Source of the DNA: an uncultured Mollicutes bacterium | GTDB taxonomy: Bacteria; Bacillota_I; Bacilli_A; Acholeplasmatales; Anaeroplasmataceae | Length of the DNA: 7,460 bases | Direction: 5' to 3' | Assembly: GCA_900540705.1 (NCBI GenBank) | Contig: UQGR01000053.1 | Span: 1-7,460, forward strand | Part shown: positions 1 through 6,769 of the stretch, one piece after another | Numbering within the stretch: the first letter of the stretch is position 1 | Layout of the letters: each line of letters starts with the position of its first letter | Translations under genes and position numbers: made by a program | The notes under the pieces: model-generated | The model's database searches: none | Told to the model about the DNA's origin: nothing | The model's input: the letters and a program-made list of their open reading frames with translations, nothing else

Positions 1-1272
1 AAGAAGCTAAGACTTCCAAAACGAAGCCTGCTAACATATATTTTATTAGTAGCAATTCCAGTGGTACTGTTCTTCATCATTGCAATTCCAGTACTTTATG
101 TAAATGAATATAACGCCAAAAAGGTTACTCCTTTTGCAAATGATATTAAGGATTTAGATGCTTCCTCTATTATTTATGGAGACAAAAATACCATTGAAGA
201 TTTCAATTTTGTTTTATACTGTACAAAATATGATGATAATAGTGGTGCTGTAACCTTCAGAACCTTCGCTTATGAAAATGAGAATACAAGAAAGGTTATG
301 AATATGTCTAACCAAATTTCTGTAAAGCTACAGATGTGCAGTGATTGGATTAAAACAGAAATCAGCTCTTCTGCAAGAAGTAGATATGTAGCTCCAGGCC
401 CTAAAACCGCAACAGGCTCTTCTAGATATTACGCGGAGTATTCCATTTCTGGTGTGCCAAATTTACCACAGAAGGGAAATCTCTTATTTGTCAATATTGA
501 AACTATCCCAGTATATGCCTATGTCACTTATACAACAACAATCAATGGTACTGAAACCACAAAACGATATATTTTAAAATATGAATATAGCGACTATGTA
601 ATTGGCAAGGTTGTAATTAAGGATACTAGAGATGTTAACGCAAGAGTATACAATGATGAAGTACAATGGCAATTTAAAAATGATACAAGCTGGACTTCTC
701 TTCAAAAGACTTATACACTAGATAATACACAGGTTAGAGTCAATGACACAATGATTCAATGGAAGAATTCCCTTACCTCCGATTGGGTAAATCTACGTGA
801 TATTTCTTCTTTAGCAGGCGCTGGGGAAGGAAAAACACCTGAGGTTAGAGTATCTGGTAAGGATGCTCAGTGGAAATATCCAGAGGATTCTAGCTGGAGA
901 ACCCTGCAAAGCGTTATCTCTCTTGATGCTGAAACTAGAGTTGAAAATGGCTATGTACAATGGAAACGTGTAACAGACCAAGAATGGAAAAACTTAAAAA
1001 AAGTATCTGAGCTAAAGGGTGCAACAGATGGAGCAACACCTGAGGTTAGAATCAGCAATGATAAGGTGCAATATAGATTTTCATCTGGTAGCTATGAGGA
1101 CCTAGCAACTCTTGCAGAGTTAAAAGGCGCTGAGGTTAGAATCAACGATGGATACCTACAATGGAAGTTTATTGATAAAACCGAATGGATTAATTTGAAG
1201 CCAACTAATGAATTAGAGGAAGAAAAAAATCAAGCAACCTATGGTCCAACCGTAGGTGGAATTGAAAAATAA
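1..1272 (+). CDS. Partial membrane-anchored surface protein with C-terminal W/L-rich repeats (5' end outside window)
   Basis: The frame is open from base 1, so the gene starts upstream. The GTG at 61 lies inside the membrane segment and is not the real start. The window holds 423 residues. Residues 1-8 are basic (KKLRLPKR). Residues about 9-34 form one very hydrophobic helix, giving a signal-anchor with the N-terminus inside and the bulk outside. Residues about 35-210 are a beta-rich, Thr/Tyr-rich domain that I do not recognise. Residues about 214-408 are six degenerate repeats (listed separately), and the tail is short and Glu-rich. There is no LPxTG sorting signal. Similar 'VRV-GYIQWK-W-L' repeats occur in surface and phage-tail-like proteins of gut Firmicutes (from memory, not searched). 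A role in adhesion or envelope attachment is inference only. The basic start suggests that only a few residues are missing. Confidence 0.85.
   Translation, partial: KKLRLPKRSLLTYILLVAIPVVLFFIIAIPVLYVNEYNAKKVTPFANDIKDLDASSIIYGDKNTIEDFNFVLYCTKYDDNSGAVTFRTFAYENENTRKVMNMSNQISVKLQMCSDWIKTEISSSARSRYVAPGPKTATGSSRYYAEYSISGVPNLPQKGNLLFVNIETIPVYAYVTYTTTINGTETTKRYILKYEYSDYVIGKVVIKDTRDVNARVYNDEVQWQFKNDTSWTSLQKTYTLDNTQVRVNDTMIQWKNSLTSDWVNLRDISSLAGAGEGKTPEVRVSGKDAQWKYPEDSSWRTLQSVISLDAETRVENGYVQWKRVTDQEWKNLKKVSELKGATDGATPEVRISNDKVQYRFSSGSYEDLATLAELKGAEVRINDGYLQWKFIDKTEWINLKPTNELEEEKNQATYGPTVGGIEK
640..1224 (+). repeat. Six tandem ~30-residue protein repeats in alternating 30/37-38 residue spacing
   Basis: Each unit reads roughly V-R-V/I-x(3-5)-V/L-Q-W-K-x(5-7)-W-x-x-L-x(4-6)-L. 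Units start at 640, 730, 844, 934, 1045 and 1135. The start-to-start spacing is 30, 38, 30, 37, 30 codons, so the array is three pairs. In pairs 1 and 2 the second unit carries an extra Gly-rich linker ending in TPE (GAGEGKTPE and GATDGATPE). Unit 5 is the most diverged: QYR replaces QWK, and Tyr (SYEDL) replaces the second Trp. At DNA level the copies are diverged, apart from stretches such as the 16 bases around 'acacctgaggttaga' before units 3 and 5. Confidence 0.85.
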
Positions 1273-1279
1273 AAAAAAG

Positions 1280-1338
1280 AAAGGTCTACAAGATACTGTT
1301 TAACTAAACGAACAGTATCAAAGGAGACCTTTTTTCTT
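1280..1338. terminator. Bidirectional two-stem intrinsic terminator between convergent genes
   Basis: The outer stem is aaaggtct (1280-1287) paired with agaccttt (1325-1332). The inner stem is gatactgtt (1292-1300) paired with aacagtatc (1311-1319). They are separated by a small asymmetric internal loop (acaa / aaagg) and closed by a 10-base loop. A T run follows on the + strand (1330-1335). An A run (1271-1278) precedes it, which is a T run for the minus strand. It lies between the stop of the surface-protein gene (1272) and the stop of the 2H gene (1337), so it can serve both. Confidence 0.9.
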
Positions 1339-1837
1339 ATCTGAAATTTTCTGTTACTAGCAATTTAGTTGGAAAAAATTCACCCATCTGTATCCCTGTA
1401 ACCCTTACTGACATTCTTTTTATCTTTGGTTGGAGCTCCTTTTGAATAGCTCCAACTTCTTCTGTTGTACCACAGTAGAGTGTGACATGGGGATGCCACG
1501 GATACCCATCCGAATAATTTCCTTCAAATAAAGAGTGAAGCCGAACAATCTCCTCATTAACCTCAGGTTCAATAAATAGCACCTGCTGATTAAAATTTCC
1601 TAATCCTACTAGCTCCATATCAAAACAAGACTGGCTTAAGGAGATTTCTTTAATCCTCTTCTCAAGTTCTTCTTTAGCCTCTAAAGGAAAGCTTCCTAAA
1701 GAAATATGAAAGGGAATCCCCATAGTCTGGGTTCCATAAGGATACCTGTTAAGAATTTCATTCTGTATGTGTTGTAAAGATATTTCTGTTTGTTCATCAA
1801 ATATAATATATACTGTTAAAAATTTTTTCTTTTTCAT
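1337..1837 (-). CDS. 2H phosphoesterase superfamily protein (2'-5' RNA ligase / LigT-like)
   Basis: The protein has 166 residues and shows the two hallmark motifs of the 2H superfamily: H44-I-S-L in FHISLGS and H117-V-T-L in HPHVTLYC. The paired histidines and Ser/Thr form the active site that acts on 2',3'-cyclic or 2'-5' phosphodiester bonds in RNA or nucleotide substrates. The length is normal for a single-domain member, and both motifs are intact, so it should be active. No signal peptide or membrane helix is seen, so it is probably cytoplasmic. The start is ATG at 1837, with an AGAGGT ribosome binding site at 1843-1848. It appears to be a single-gene unit: its stop abuts the shared terminator, and the upstream gene ends in its own terminator at 1984-2016. 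The exact substrate cannot be told from sequence. Members include RNA ligases, cyclic phosphodiesterases and YjcG-like proteins of unknown role. Confidence 0.85.
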   Translation of the reverse strand: MKKKKFLTVYIIFDEQTEISLQHIQNEILNRYPYGTQTMGIPFHISLGSFPLEAKEELEKRIKEISLSQSCFDMELVGLGNFNQQVLFIEPEVNEEIVRLHSLFEGNYSDGYPWHPHVTLYCGTTEEVGAIQKELQPKIKRMSVRVTGIQMGEFFPTKLLVTENFR

Positions 1838-1882
1838 TTTTTACCTCTAATTCATAATAATTAAGAACTTGCATAAAATGGC

Positions 1883-1913
1883 ATTAAACTCAATTCTATA
1901 TAAGTAATTTCAA
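1883..1913 (-). promoter_or_regulatory. Weak candidate promoter for the 2H phosphoesterase gene
   Basis: On the minus strand, TTGAAA (1908-1913, 5/6 match to the -35) is followed after 19 bases by TTTAAT (1883-1888, 5/6 match to the -10). The spacing is longer than ideal and the region is AT-rich, so chance matches are likely. Some promoter is needed here, because the upstream gene is closed by a terminator at 1984-2016. An isolated TATAAT at 1971-1976 has no good -35. Confidence 0.3.
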
Positions 1914-1983
1914 GCTTTCTAATATATTTCTTATATTCATTTTATCTATATTCTAAAAAAATACAAAGAAATTATAGTATTAG

Positions 1984-2016
1984 AAAAAAAGCCCATTGAT
2001 CATTTAATCAATGAGC
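1984..2016 (-). terminator. Intrinsic terminator after the 72-aa gene, end of the minus-strand gene cluster
   Basis: The minus-strand transcript forms a 10-bp stem from gctcattgat (2007-2016) and atcaatgggc (1991-2000), with a 6-base loop and seven U residues from 1984-1990. One position is a U-G wobble in the minus-strand RNA but would be a C-A mismatch in a + strand RNA, which supports minus-strand use. It begins 12 bases after the stop codon of the 72-aa gene. Confidence 0.9.
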
Positions 2017-2027
2017 CAACTACAATT

Positions 2028-2246
2028 TTATAAACTGAACTTTTTAGCCTTGCTGTCGCCTTTAAAGGTAACCTCTAATTCATTTACTGCACTTCTCAAT
2101 GTTTTAAGAATTTTATCCACATCTTGAGTATCATATTCATACGCACTAGTATTTGCCAGATTACCAATTAAAGAAATTTGTTTTAAGGCATTATTCATTC
2201 TACTTTCTGCTAATCGTGTAAATTTTTCTCTTTTTGTTTCTTCCAT
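2028..2246 (-). CDS. Conserved small charged protein, function unknown (72 aa)
   Basis: This is a 72-residue, mostly helical and highly charged protein. It has no signal peptide, membrane helix or cysteine. The pattern KREKFxRLAExRxxxALKxIxLIGNL (residues 5-30), then YEYDTQDVDKI (36-46), then an amphipathic helix, resembles a family of 60-70 aa proteins that I recall in many Firmicutes, often near mobile-element genes. I cannot give a verified family name or function. The start is ATG at 2246, with an AAAGGTAGG ribosome binding site at 2256-2264 that is somewhat distant from the ATG. The gene lies 70 bp downstream of the second ABC gene on the same strand. It has its own likely promoter at 2272-2299 and a strong terminator after it, so it may be transcribed both alone and as the last gene of the operon. 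Confidence 0.8.
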   Translation of the reverse strand: MEETKREKFTRLAESRMNNALKQISLIGNLANTSAYEYDTQDVDKILKTLRSAVNELEVTFKGDSKAKKFSL

Positions 2247-2271
2247 TTTTGTCTACCTACCTTTATCTATA

Positions 2272-2299
2272 ATTTTACATTATATTACAGGAAAGTCAA
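2272..2299 (-). promoter_or_regulatory. Candidate sigma-A promoter for the 72-aa gene
   Basis: On the minus strand, TTGACT (2294-2299, 5/6) is followed after 16 bases by TAAAAT (2272-2277, 5/6). It lies in the gap between the second ABC gene and the 72-aa gene. Transcription would start near 2265, giving a very short leader that begins at about the ribosome binding site. No terminator hairpin is seen between the ABC stop (2317) and this gene, so read-through from the operon is also possible. Confidence 0.5.
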
Positions 2300-2316
2300 C
2301 AGAAGATATTCGAAAA

Positions 2317-4083
2317 TTAAACACTCTTTTCCAAATGATAATTCTTTGCCTGAGTTGTAAAAAGCTTATAATACAAGCTTTCTGTATCCTTCATAAGATT
2401 CTCATGAGAATCAAAGTTCTTCACTTTACCACCATCTAATACTAGTATTTTATCACAAAATACAGAAGAAGAGAGACGATGAGATATATAAATAGCGGTT
2501 TTATCCTTAGCTAACGAATTAAAATTTTCATATATTTCTGCCTCTGCTAAAGGATCTAAAGCACTGGTAGGTTCATCTAAAATCAATAAATCTGAATTCT
2601 TTGCTAAGGCTCTTGCGATTGCAATCTTCTGCTGCTGCCCACCAGAAAGCTCTACACCATCATCCTCATAGGATTTAGATAAAGCAGACTCATATTGCTT
2701 CGGTAGTTCTTCTATCTTTTCACTAATCCCTACATCCTCACAAATTTTTTTAACCTCAGAAGTTTCTCCCTTTGGTAAAATGTTTTCTCGAATAGAATAT
2801 AAGAATAGCTTATAATCCTGAAATACAGCACTTATTTTTTCTAAATAGTGCTTTGATTCATAGTTTTCAATCGGTATATCGTTGATTCGTATTTCCCCAG
2901 ATGAGACATGATAAAGTCTGCAAAGCAGCTTGACGATGGTTGTCTTTCCAGCGCCATTCAATCCAACTACAGAAATTTTTTCACCTTTATGAATCGTAAA
3001 GCTGATATCCTCTAAAATATAATTCTCCGTTTTTGGATATTTGAAAAACACATGAGAGAATGTGATACTCTCTATTTCTTCAAGCTGTTCGTTGCCTTCG
3101 TCTTCTATTTCCTTCACAGCCATAATTTCAATCATTGGGGTAATGTACTGGATTGCTCGTATATAATCACTACCTGACGCAATAATCTGTGAAACACAAT
3201 CAGAAAAGCTAATAGCTGAAGTTATGGTAAGCGAAAAAGCCGAAATTGGAGTATGCTCTGCCAAAGTTTTCAAACCCACAAGAATATATACAATTGCCAT
3301 CTGTACATAGCGAATCGTGGAAATAAAGCACTCAAATATGCCAAGCTTACGCCAAGCCTTCACAAAATTTTTATAAGTCAAAATAGAGAATTTCTTTAGA
3401 TTATTAGATAAATGCTGTTGAATGGAATATAATCGAAAGTCTTTACAATTTTTTGAAGCCATCAATGTATTTAGGTAATACCCATATTTATAATTGATGG
3501 GTAATAAATCCTTATAAAGCTTGACCTGAAACCGCATAGAACAGAACATTACTAAAATATTTAAGAGAATTCCTACTACTAAAATAATAATCAAAATTGG
3601 GTCAAAGCTTACAATCACAGCTGCAAGACCAAAGATAGAAATCATGCTTGATAAAATACGGGTAATCGACCACATCAAAGAATAGATTGCACCCATATTA
3701 TTCACTCCCATTTGAGCATTCTTTTTTAATTCCATATAGTATGGATCCTCTAAGTATTGAAATGGCAAAGAAAGTATTTTTGCAGAAATGGTTCGATCAA
3801 TGGCTTCTGTCATTTTCACCTGATGAACGGCCAATAGCTTTCGGCTGTAATGACCAAAAAACGCTAAAACAACCTCTATCCCCACCAAGATAGCTCCCAT
3901 CCAAACAGCCTTTTGAAAATCATCTTGTTCTAAAATTTGAATTAATAAGGATAGTGTATAGGCTGAGAATATGGTAGTTGCTGAAGTGACAAGTGTGTTA
4001 AAGAAGAGAACAAAGAAATATGGTTTATAGGCCTTGAAGGCTATTTTAGTAAATTTAGAAAGAATATGCTTTTGCTTAGGCAT
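2317..4083 (-). CDS. ABC exporter half-transporter, TMD-NBD fusion (second of a pair)
   Basis: This 588-residue protein is a fused type IV (MsbA/Sav1866-like) half-exporter in the cytoplasmic membrane. Residues 1-310 hold about six membrane helices (roughly 22-47, 58-76, 137-158, 162-180, 255-273, 278-298). The nucleotide-binding domain follows: A-loop Tyr349, Walker A GLNGAGKTT 374-382, Q-loop Gln422, signature LSGGQ 479-483, Walker B LLILDE 499-504 with catalytic Glu504, D-loop SALD 507-510 and switch His535. All key residues are intact. No peptidase (C39) domain precedes the membrane part. The ATG at 4083 overlaps the stop of the upstream ABC gene by 8 bp and is preceded by an AGGAGGAGG site, so the two are made together and probably form a heterodimer. 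The substrate is unknown. Relatives export peptides, lipids or drugs. Confidence 0.93.
   Translation of the reverse strand: MPKQKHILSKFTKIAFKAYKPYFFVLFFNTLVTSATTIFSAYTLSLLIQILEQDDFQKAVWMGAILVGIEVVLAFFGHYSRKLLAVHQVKMTEAIDRTISAKILSLPFQYLEDPYYMELKKNAQMGVNNMGAIYSLMWSITRILSSMISIFGLAAVIVSFDPILIIILVVGILLNILVMFCSMRFQVKLYKDLLPINYKYGYYLNTLMASKNCKDFRLYSIQQHLSNNLKKFSILTYKNFVKAWRKLGIFECFISTIRYVQMAIVYILVGLKTLAEHTPISAFSLTITSAISFSDCVSQIIASGSDYIRAIQYITPMIEIMAVKEIEDEGNEQLEEIESITFSHVFFKYPKTENYILEDISFTIHKGEKISVVGLNGAGKTTIVKLLCRLYHVSSGEIRINDIPIENYESKHYLEKISAVFQDYKLFLYSIRENILPKGETSEVKKICEDVGISEKIEELPKQYESALSKSYEDDGVELSGGQQQKIAIARALAKNSDLLILDEPTSALDPLAEAEIYENFNSLAKDKTAIYISHRLSSSVFCDKILVLDGGKVKNFDSHENLMKDTESLYYKLFTTQAKNYHLEKSV
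2554..2580 (-). repeat. 27-bp direct repeat, copy 1 (Walker B/D-loop codons)
   Basis: These 27 bases are identical, in the same orientation, to 4316-4342 in the neighbouring ABC gene. They encode LDEPTSALD in both. The two genes are otherwise clearly diverged at DNA level, so nine consecutive identical codons stand out. Confidence 0.9.
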
Positions 4084-5884
4084 GACTCATAGCCTCCTCC
4101 TGATAATATTTTCCTTGGGTCACAAACATATCATAATATCCCTTATGCTGCTTCATTAGTTCCTCATGAGTTCCATATTCCTTTAAGCCCGTTTCATCAA
4201 AGAATGCAATTTTATCACAAAATTTTGTAGAGCTTAGCCGATGAGAAATATAAATAGCTGTCTTATCCTCAACTAGGTCGTTGAAGGACTGGTAGATTTC
4301 AGCCTCTGCTAGGGCATCTAAAGCACTGGTAGGTTCATCTAATATAACTACATTTCCATTTTTAAATAACGCCCTTGCAATCGCAATCTTTTGTTTTTGG
4401 CCTCCAGATAAATCCACCCCTTCTCCATCTATTATTTTAAGTAGCTGAGTATCATATTTCTTAGGAAGCTCTTCTATTTTTTCCTCTAATCCCACTCGCT
4501 TTAAGCATTCCTTTCCAAAGCGGATGGATTCCTCCTGAGTATCTGGTCCAATCACATTTTCCAATACGGAGCAAGCGTATATCTCATAATCCTGAAATAC
4601 TGTACTGAACATCTTATAATAGGCGTTTTTATCATACTCTAATGCATTTCGCCCATTCACAAAAATCTCACCCTCTGTAGGTTTAAATAAACCACAAATC
4701 AGTTTTACAATCGTAGATTTTCCTGCCCCATTTGTACCTACAATAGCCAACTTTTCTCCTGCTTGAATTTTGAAATTAAAATCCTTTAAAATCCATTTAT
4801 CAGTTCCAGGATATTTAAACCAAACATTTTTAAATTCTATTTCAGGAGCTTCTGACAAATGAATGTCTGTATAGGTCCCTGTACTAATAAAGGAATCCTG
4901 ATTATAGCAGGTATCAAAATAAAACTGAGACATTTTCACATTGCTAACTAACAAGGAAAAGTTTTGAGTAAAGCTTCTTAATACCGTTGTAAAGGCGACA
5001 ATCGTTGAAACATATAAGGACACATCACTCAAGGTAATCCTCTTATCAAAATAGGCCTGTATCACAAGGAAGTAAGCCAATCCATCTTGAATTAGCAAGG
5101 TAAGAAGCCCTAATAAAGCATATAAGAACTCCTTATTTCTAATATCTTTAATCACTTCCACATAGGACTTTGATTTTTGGCGATACTTTTCAATCAAAAA
5201 ATCCTTTAAATTAAAAATTCTAGTATCCTTACCATAGGAAAAATCACAACAGGTATTATTGTAATACCTAGTCTGCCTAGAGGTGTGTGCCCTATCCTTT
5301 TTTCTTTTCTCCATATATCTAGCAACTCCCTGGTTGGCAAGTGCCGTAACCAGAGTGCTCAGTAGACAGACAATAGCTAACCAATAGCTAAAGAAACACA
5401 GAATGATGCAAAAGAGAATGGAGCTTACAATCCCCACAAATAAATTCTCTAAATCCTTATATACAGCTTGAAAGCCTCTGCCATCACTATCTAAGGCTTC
5501 AAACCCCGCCTCCATTTCTTCTTGAAATGAAGCATTCTCAATCTTTTCATAATCGACACGATTATATAAATCAATCTGTTTAAAAAATTCCTGATTCCTC
5601 AACTTTAGATAATTTGCAGATAAATAAGACTCAATCAATTTATGAACAACATATGCAACAATACAGATTCCAGATAGCACACTAACCGTAATAATCAGCT
5701 CTTGTTCAGGCTTTCCTTCTAGTATGACATCAATGATGAGCTTAGTAAAGAAAACTCCAACTACAGGAAGAATACCGCCAAACAGAGCTTGGATCATCCA
5801 CAAAAAGTAAATATAAGATTGATGCCCCTCACGTATCAGCTTGAATTGTTGAGACAAAGTCTTAAAAAATCCCGACTTTTTCAA
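4076..5884 (-). CDS. ABC exporter half-transporter, TMD-NBD fusion (first of a pair; UUG start)
   Basis: This 602-residue fused half-exporter has about six membrane helices in residues 1-305 (roughly 25-51, 62-82, 147-168, 169-186, 253-276, 285-303). The nucleotide-binding domain holds A-loop Tyr358, Walker A GTNGAGKST 383-391, Q-loop Gln431, signature LSGGQ 492-496, Walker B VVILDE 512-517 with catalytic Glu517, D-loop SALD 519-522 and switch His548. It resembles the 588-aa partner closely in the ATPase domain (for example AIYISHRLSS in both) and much less in the membrane domain, as expected for a heterodimer from an old duplication. The start codon is TTG, chosen because a very strong AGGAGGGG site lies 6 bases upstream and no better ATG is near. 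It sits 18 bp after the HAAS-DUF4097 gene in the same operon. The substrate is unknown. Confidence 0.93.
   Translation of the reverse strand: MKKSGFFKTLSQQFKLIREGHQSYIYFLWMIQALFGGILPVVGVFFTKLIIDVILEGKPEQELIITVSVLSGICIVAYVVHKLIESYLSANYLKLRNQEFFKQIDLYNRVDYEKIENASFQEEMEAGFEALDSDGRGFQAVYKDLENLFVGIVSSILFCIILCFFSYWLAIVCLLSTLVTALANQGVARYMEKRKKDRAHTSRQTRYYNNTCCDFSYGKDTRIFNLKDFLIEKYRQKSKSYVEVIKDIRNKEFLYALLGLLTLLIQDGLAYFLVIQAYFDKRITLSDVSLYVSTIVAFTTVLRSFTQNFSLLVSNVKMSQFYFDTCYNQDSFISTGTYTDIHLSEAPEIEFKNVWFKYPGTDKWILKDFNFKIQAGEKLAIVGTNGAGKSTIVKLICGLFKPTEGEIFVNGRNALEYDKNAYYKMFSTVFQDYEIYACSVLENVIGPDTQEESIRFGKECLKRVGLEEKIEELPKKYDTQLLKIIDGEGVDLSGGQKQKIAIARALFKNGNVVILDEPTSALDALAEAEIYQSFNDLVEDKTAIYISHRLSSTKFCDKIAFFDETGLKEYGTHEELMKQHKGYYDMFVTQGKYYQEEAMSHA
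4093..4101 (-). promoter_or_regulatory. Ribosome binding site of the second ABC gene, inside the first
   Basis: AGGAGGAGG on the minus strand lies 9 bases before the ATG at 4083. It is inside the last codons of the upstream ABC gene, which stops 8 bp past that ATG (overlap ATGCCTAA). This arrangement favours translational coupling and equal amounts of both subunits. Confidence 0.85.
4316..4342 (-). repeat. 27-bp direct repeat, copy 2 (Walker B/D-loop codons)
   Basis: This stretch is identical to 2554-2580 in the partner ABC gene, in the same orientation and with the same codons for LDEPTSALD. The two copies start 1762 bp apart. Confidence 0.9.
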
Positions 5885-5890
5885 ATCAAT

Positions 5891-5898
5891 CCCCTCCT
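5891..5898 (-). promoter_or_regulatory. Strong ribosome binding site fixing the UUG start of the first ABC gene
   Basis: AGGAGGGG on the minus strand lies 6 bases before the TTG at 5884. No ATG or GTG in the reading frame is near. The other TTG in the gap (ATTGATTTG context) runs into a stop after two codons. The site therefore decides the start. Confidence 0.85.
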
Positions 5899-5902
5899 AA
5901 AA

Positions 5903-6769
5903 TTAAAACTTCATATTCTTAAATGCATCCTGTATACGTGCAGATAAATTTTTTCTAAGTGGTTTTCCATTGACATAACAATCCCCAGACAAAGAAGTAA
6001 CCTTTATTTTATCCTCATCAATTTCATTATCAATTCTAAAGTCACCACTCACACTATTTATTGTATAAGCAGCGTCATTACTACGATGAATGGCAATATC
6101 TCCAGATACCATAGACATCTGAACCCGATCACAAACTAATTCTCTAATACCTATGTCCCCACTTACAGTGCTGACGATGAGATTTTGAGAAGTCAGTCCA
6201 TTAAATTTCATATCCCCGGATACGTTACTGATAATAACCTTATCTTCAGCATCAATATTATTGAAGCAAGCATCTCCGCTCTTATTTGAGATAACAAAGG
6301 ATTTTCCAGATAGTGAATCAACCTTCAAATCCACAGAACAAGCATTAATGACTAAATTGTCAATTTCTACATCTTCTCCCACATACATTCGACCTTCAAA
6401 TCTACCATTTCTGGATTTTTTAGACTTTAATGAAACTGAATTTTTTTCACGAATGATTTTTACATACTCTAATGCCCGTCTATCCATTTCAAATTCAACT
6501 CCTGGATTTTTAGATTTCACAATTTCAAAATCGGAAAAATGAACTAGCTCCAAAGTGATATTATATTTGTTCTTTGAGATTTCTTTTTCTGTATAACTAG
6601 AAACAATATCCTCTATTGAACCTAACATATCCAAAATCTCTTCATCCGTCATTCCAGCCTCATATCCTAAATCAAATCTAGATGAATAGGTATCTAAAAT
6701 ATCTTCAATATTTTGTACTCCCTTGGCTTCTAAAGCCTCTCTTAATTCCTTTAAAAAACTCTCTTTCAT
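5903..6769 (-). CDS. HAAS (DUF1700-like) domain fused to DUF4097 beta-solenoid protein
   Basis: The protein has 288 residues. Residues 1-62 (FLKELREALEAKG, Y28, GMTDEEILDMLGS) match the HAAS/DUF1700 helical domain, which in other loci partners PadR-type regulators. Residues about 65-145 link to a right-handed beta-solenoid of the DUF4097 type. Its rungs are marked by S-G-D at residues 164, 184, 203, 222, 241 and 261 (19-20 residue period), with a related SLSGK at 154. The last 20 residues are basic and helical. There is no signal peptide or membrane helix, so it is expected in the cytoplasm or held at the membrane by partners. Its ATG overlaps the DUF2089 stop by one base (TAATG), and an AAAGGAGA ribosome site lies in the last DUF2089 codons. 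The first ABC gene follows after 18 bp. Its biochemical role is unknown for the family. A sensor or scaffold for the regulator is inference. Confidence 0.88.
   Translation of the reverse strand: MKESFLKELREALEAKGVQNIEDILDTYSSRFDLGYEAGMTDEEILDMLGSIEDIVSSYTEKEISKNKYNITLELVHFSDFEIVKSKNPGVEFEMDRRALEYVKIIREKNSVSLKSKKSRNGRFEGRMYVGEDVEIDNLVINACSVDLKVDSLSGKSFVISNKSGDACFNNIDAEDKVIISNVSGDMKFNGLTSQNLIVSTVSGDIGIRELVCDRVQMSMVSGDIAIHRSNDAAYTINSVSGDFRIDNEIDEDKIKVTSLSGDCYVNGKPLRKNLSARIQDAFKNMKF
5975..6310 (-). repeat. DUF4097 S-G-D rung repeats
   Basis: Seven successive beta-solenoid rungs carry S-G-D (SGK in the first), spaced 10, 20, 19, 19, 19 and 20 residues apart. Each is preceded by a short hydrophobic strand such as VIISNV, LIVSTV or VQMSMV. 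The repeats are clear at protein level and diverged at DNA level, consistent with an old array. Confidence 0.8.

Noticed and set aside
1971..1976. TATAAT on the minus strand as the 2H gene promoter
   Set aside because: No acceptable -35 lies at the right distance; that position falls in the terminator hairpin of the upstream gene.
2247..2316. A terminator between the second ABC gene and the 72-aa gene
   Set aside because: No stable hairpin followed by a U run could be found; only short AT-rich self-complementary bits are present.
3687..3893. 68-codon open frame on the + strand inside the second ABC gene
   Set aside because: It is antisense to the membrane domain of a clear ABC gene, has no good ribosome site and resembles no known protein type.
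6261..6542. 93-codon open frame on the + strand inside the HAAS-DUF4097 gene
   Set aside because: It is antisense to a well-supported gene; its Ser/Phe-rich composition is what the reverse of a Lys/Glu/Ser-rich gene gives.
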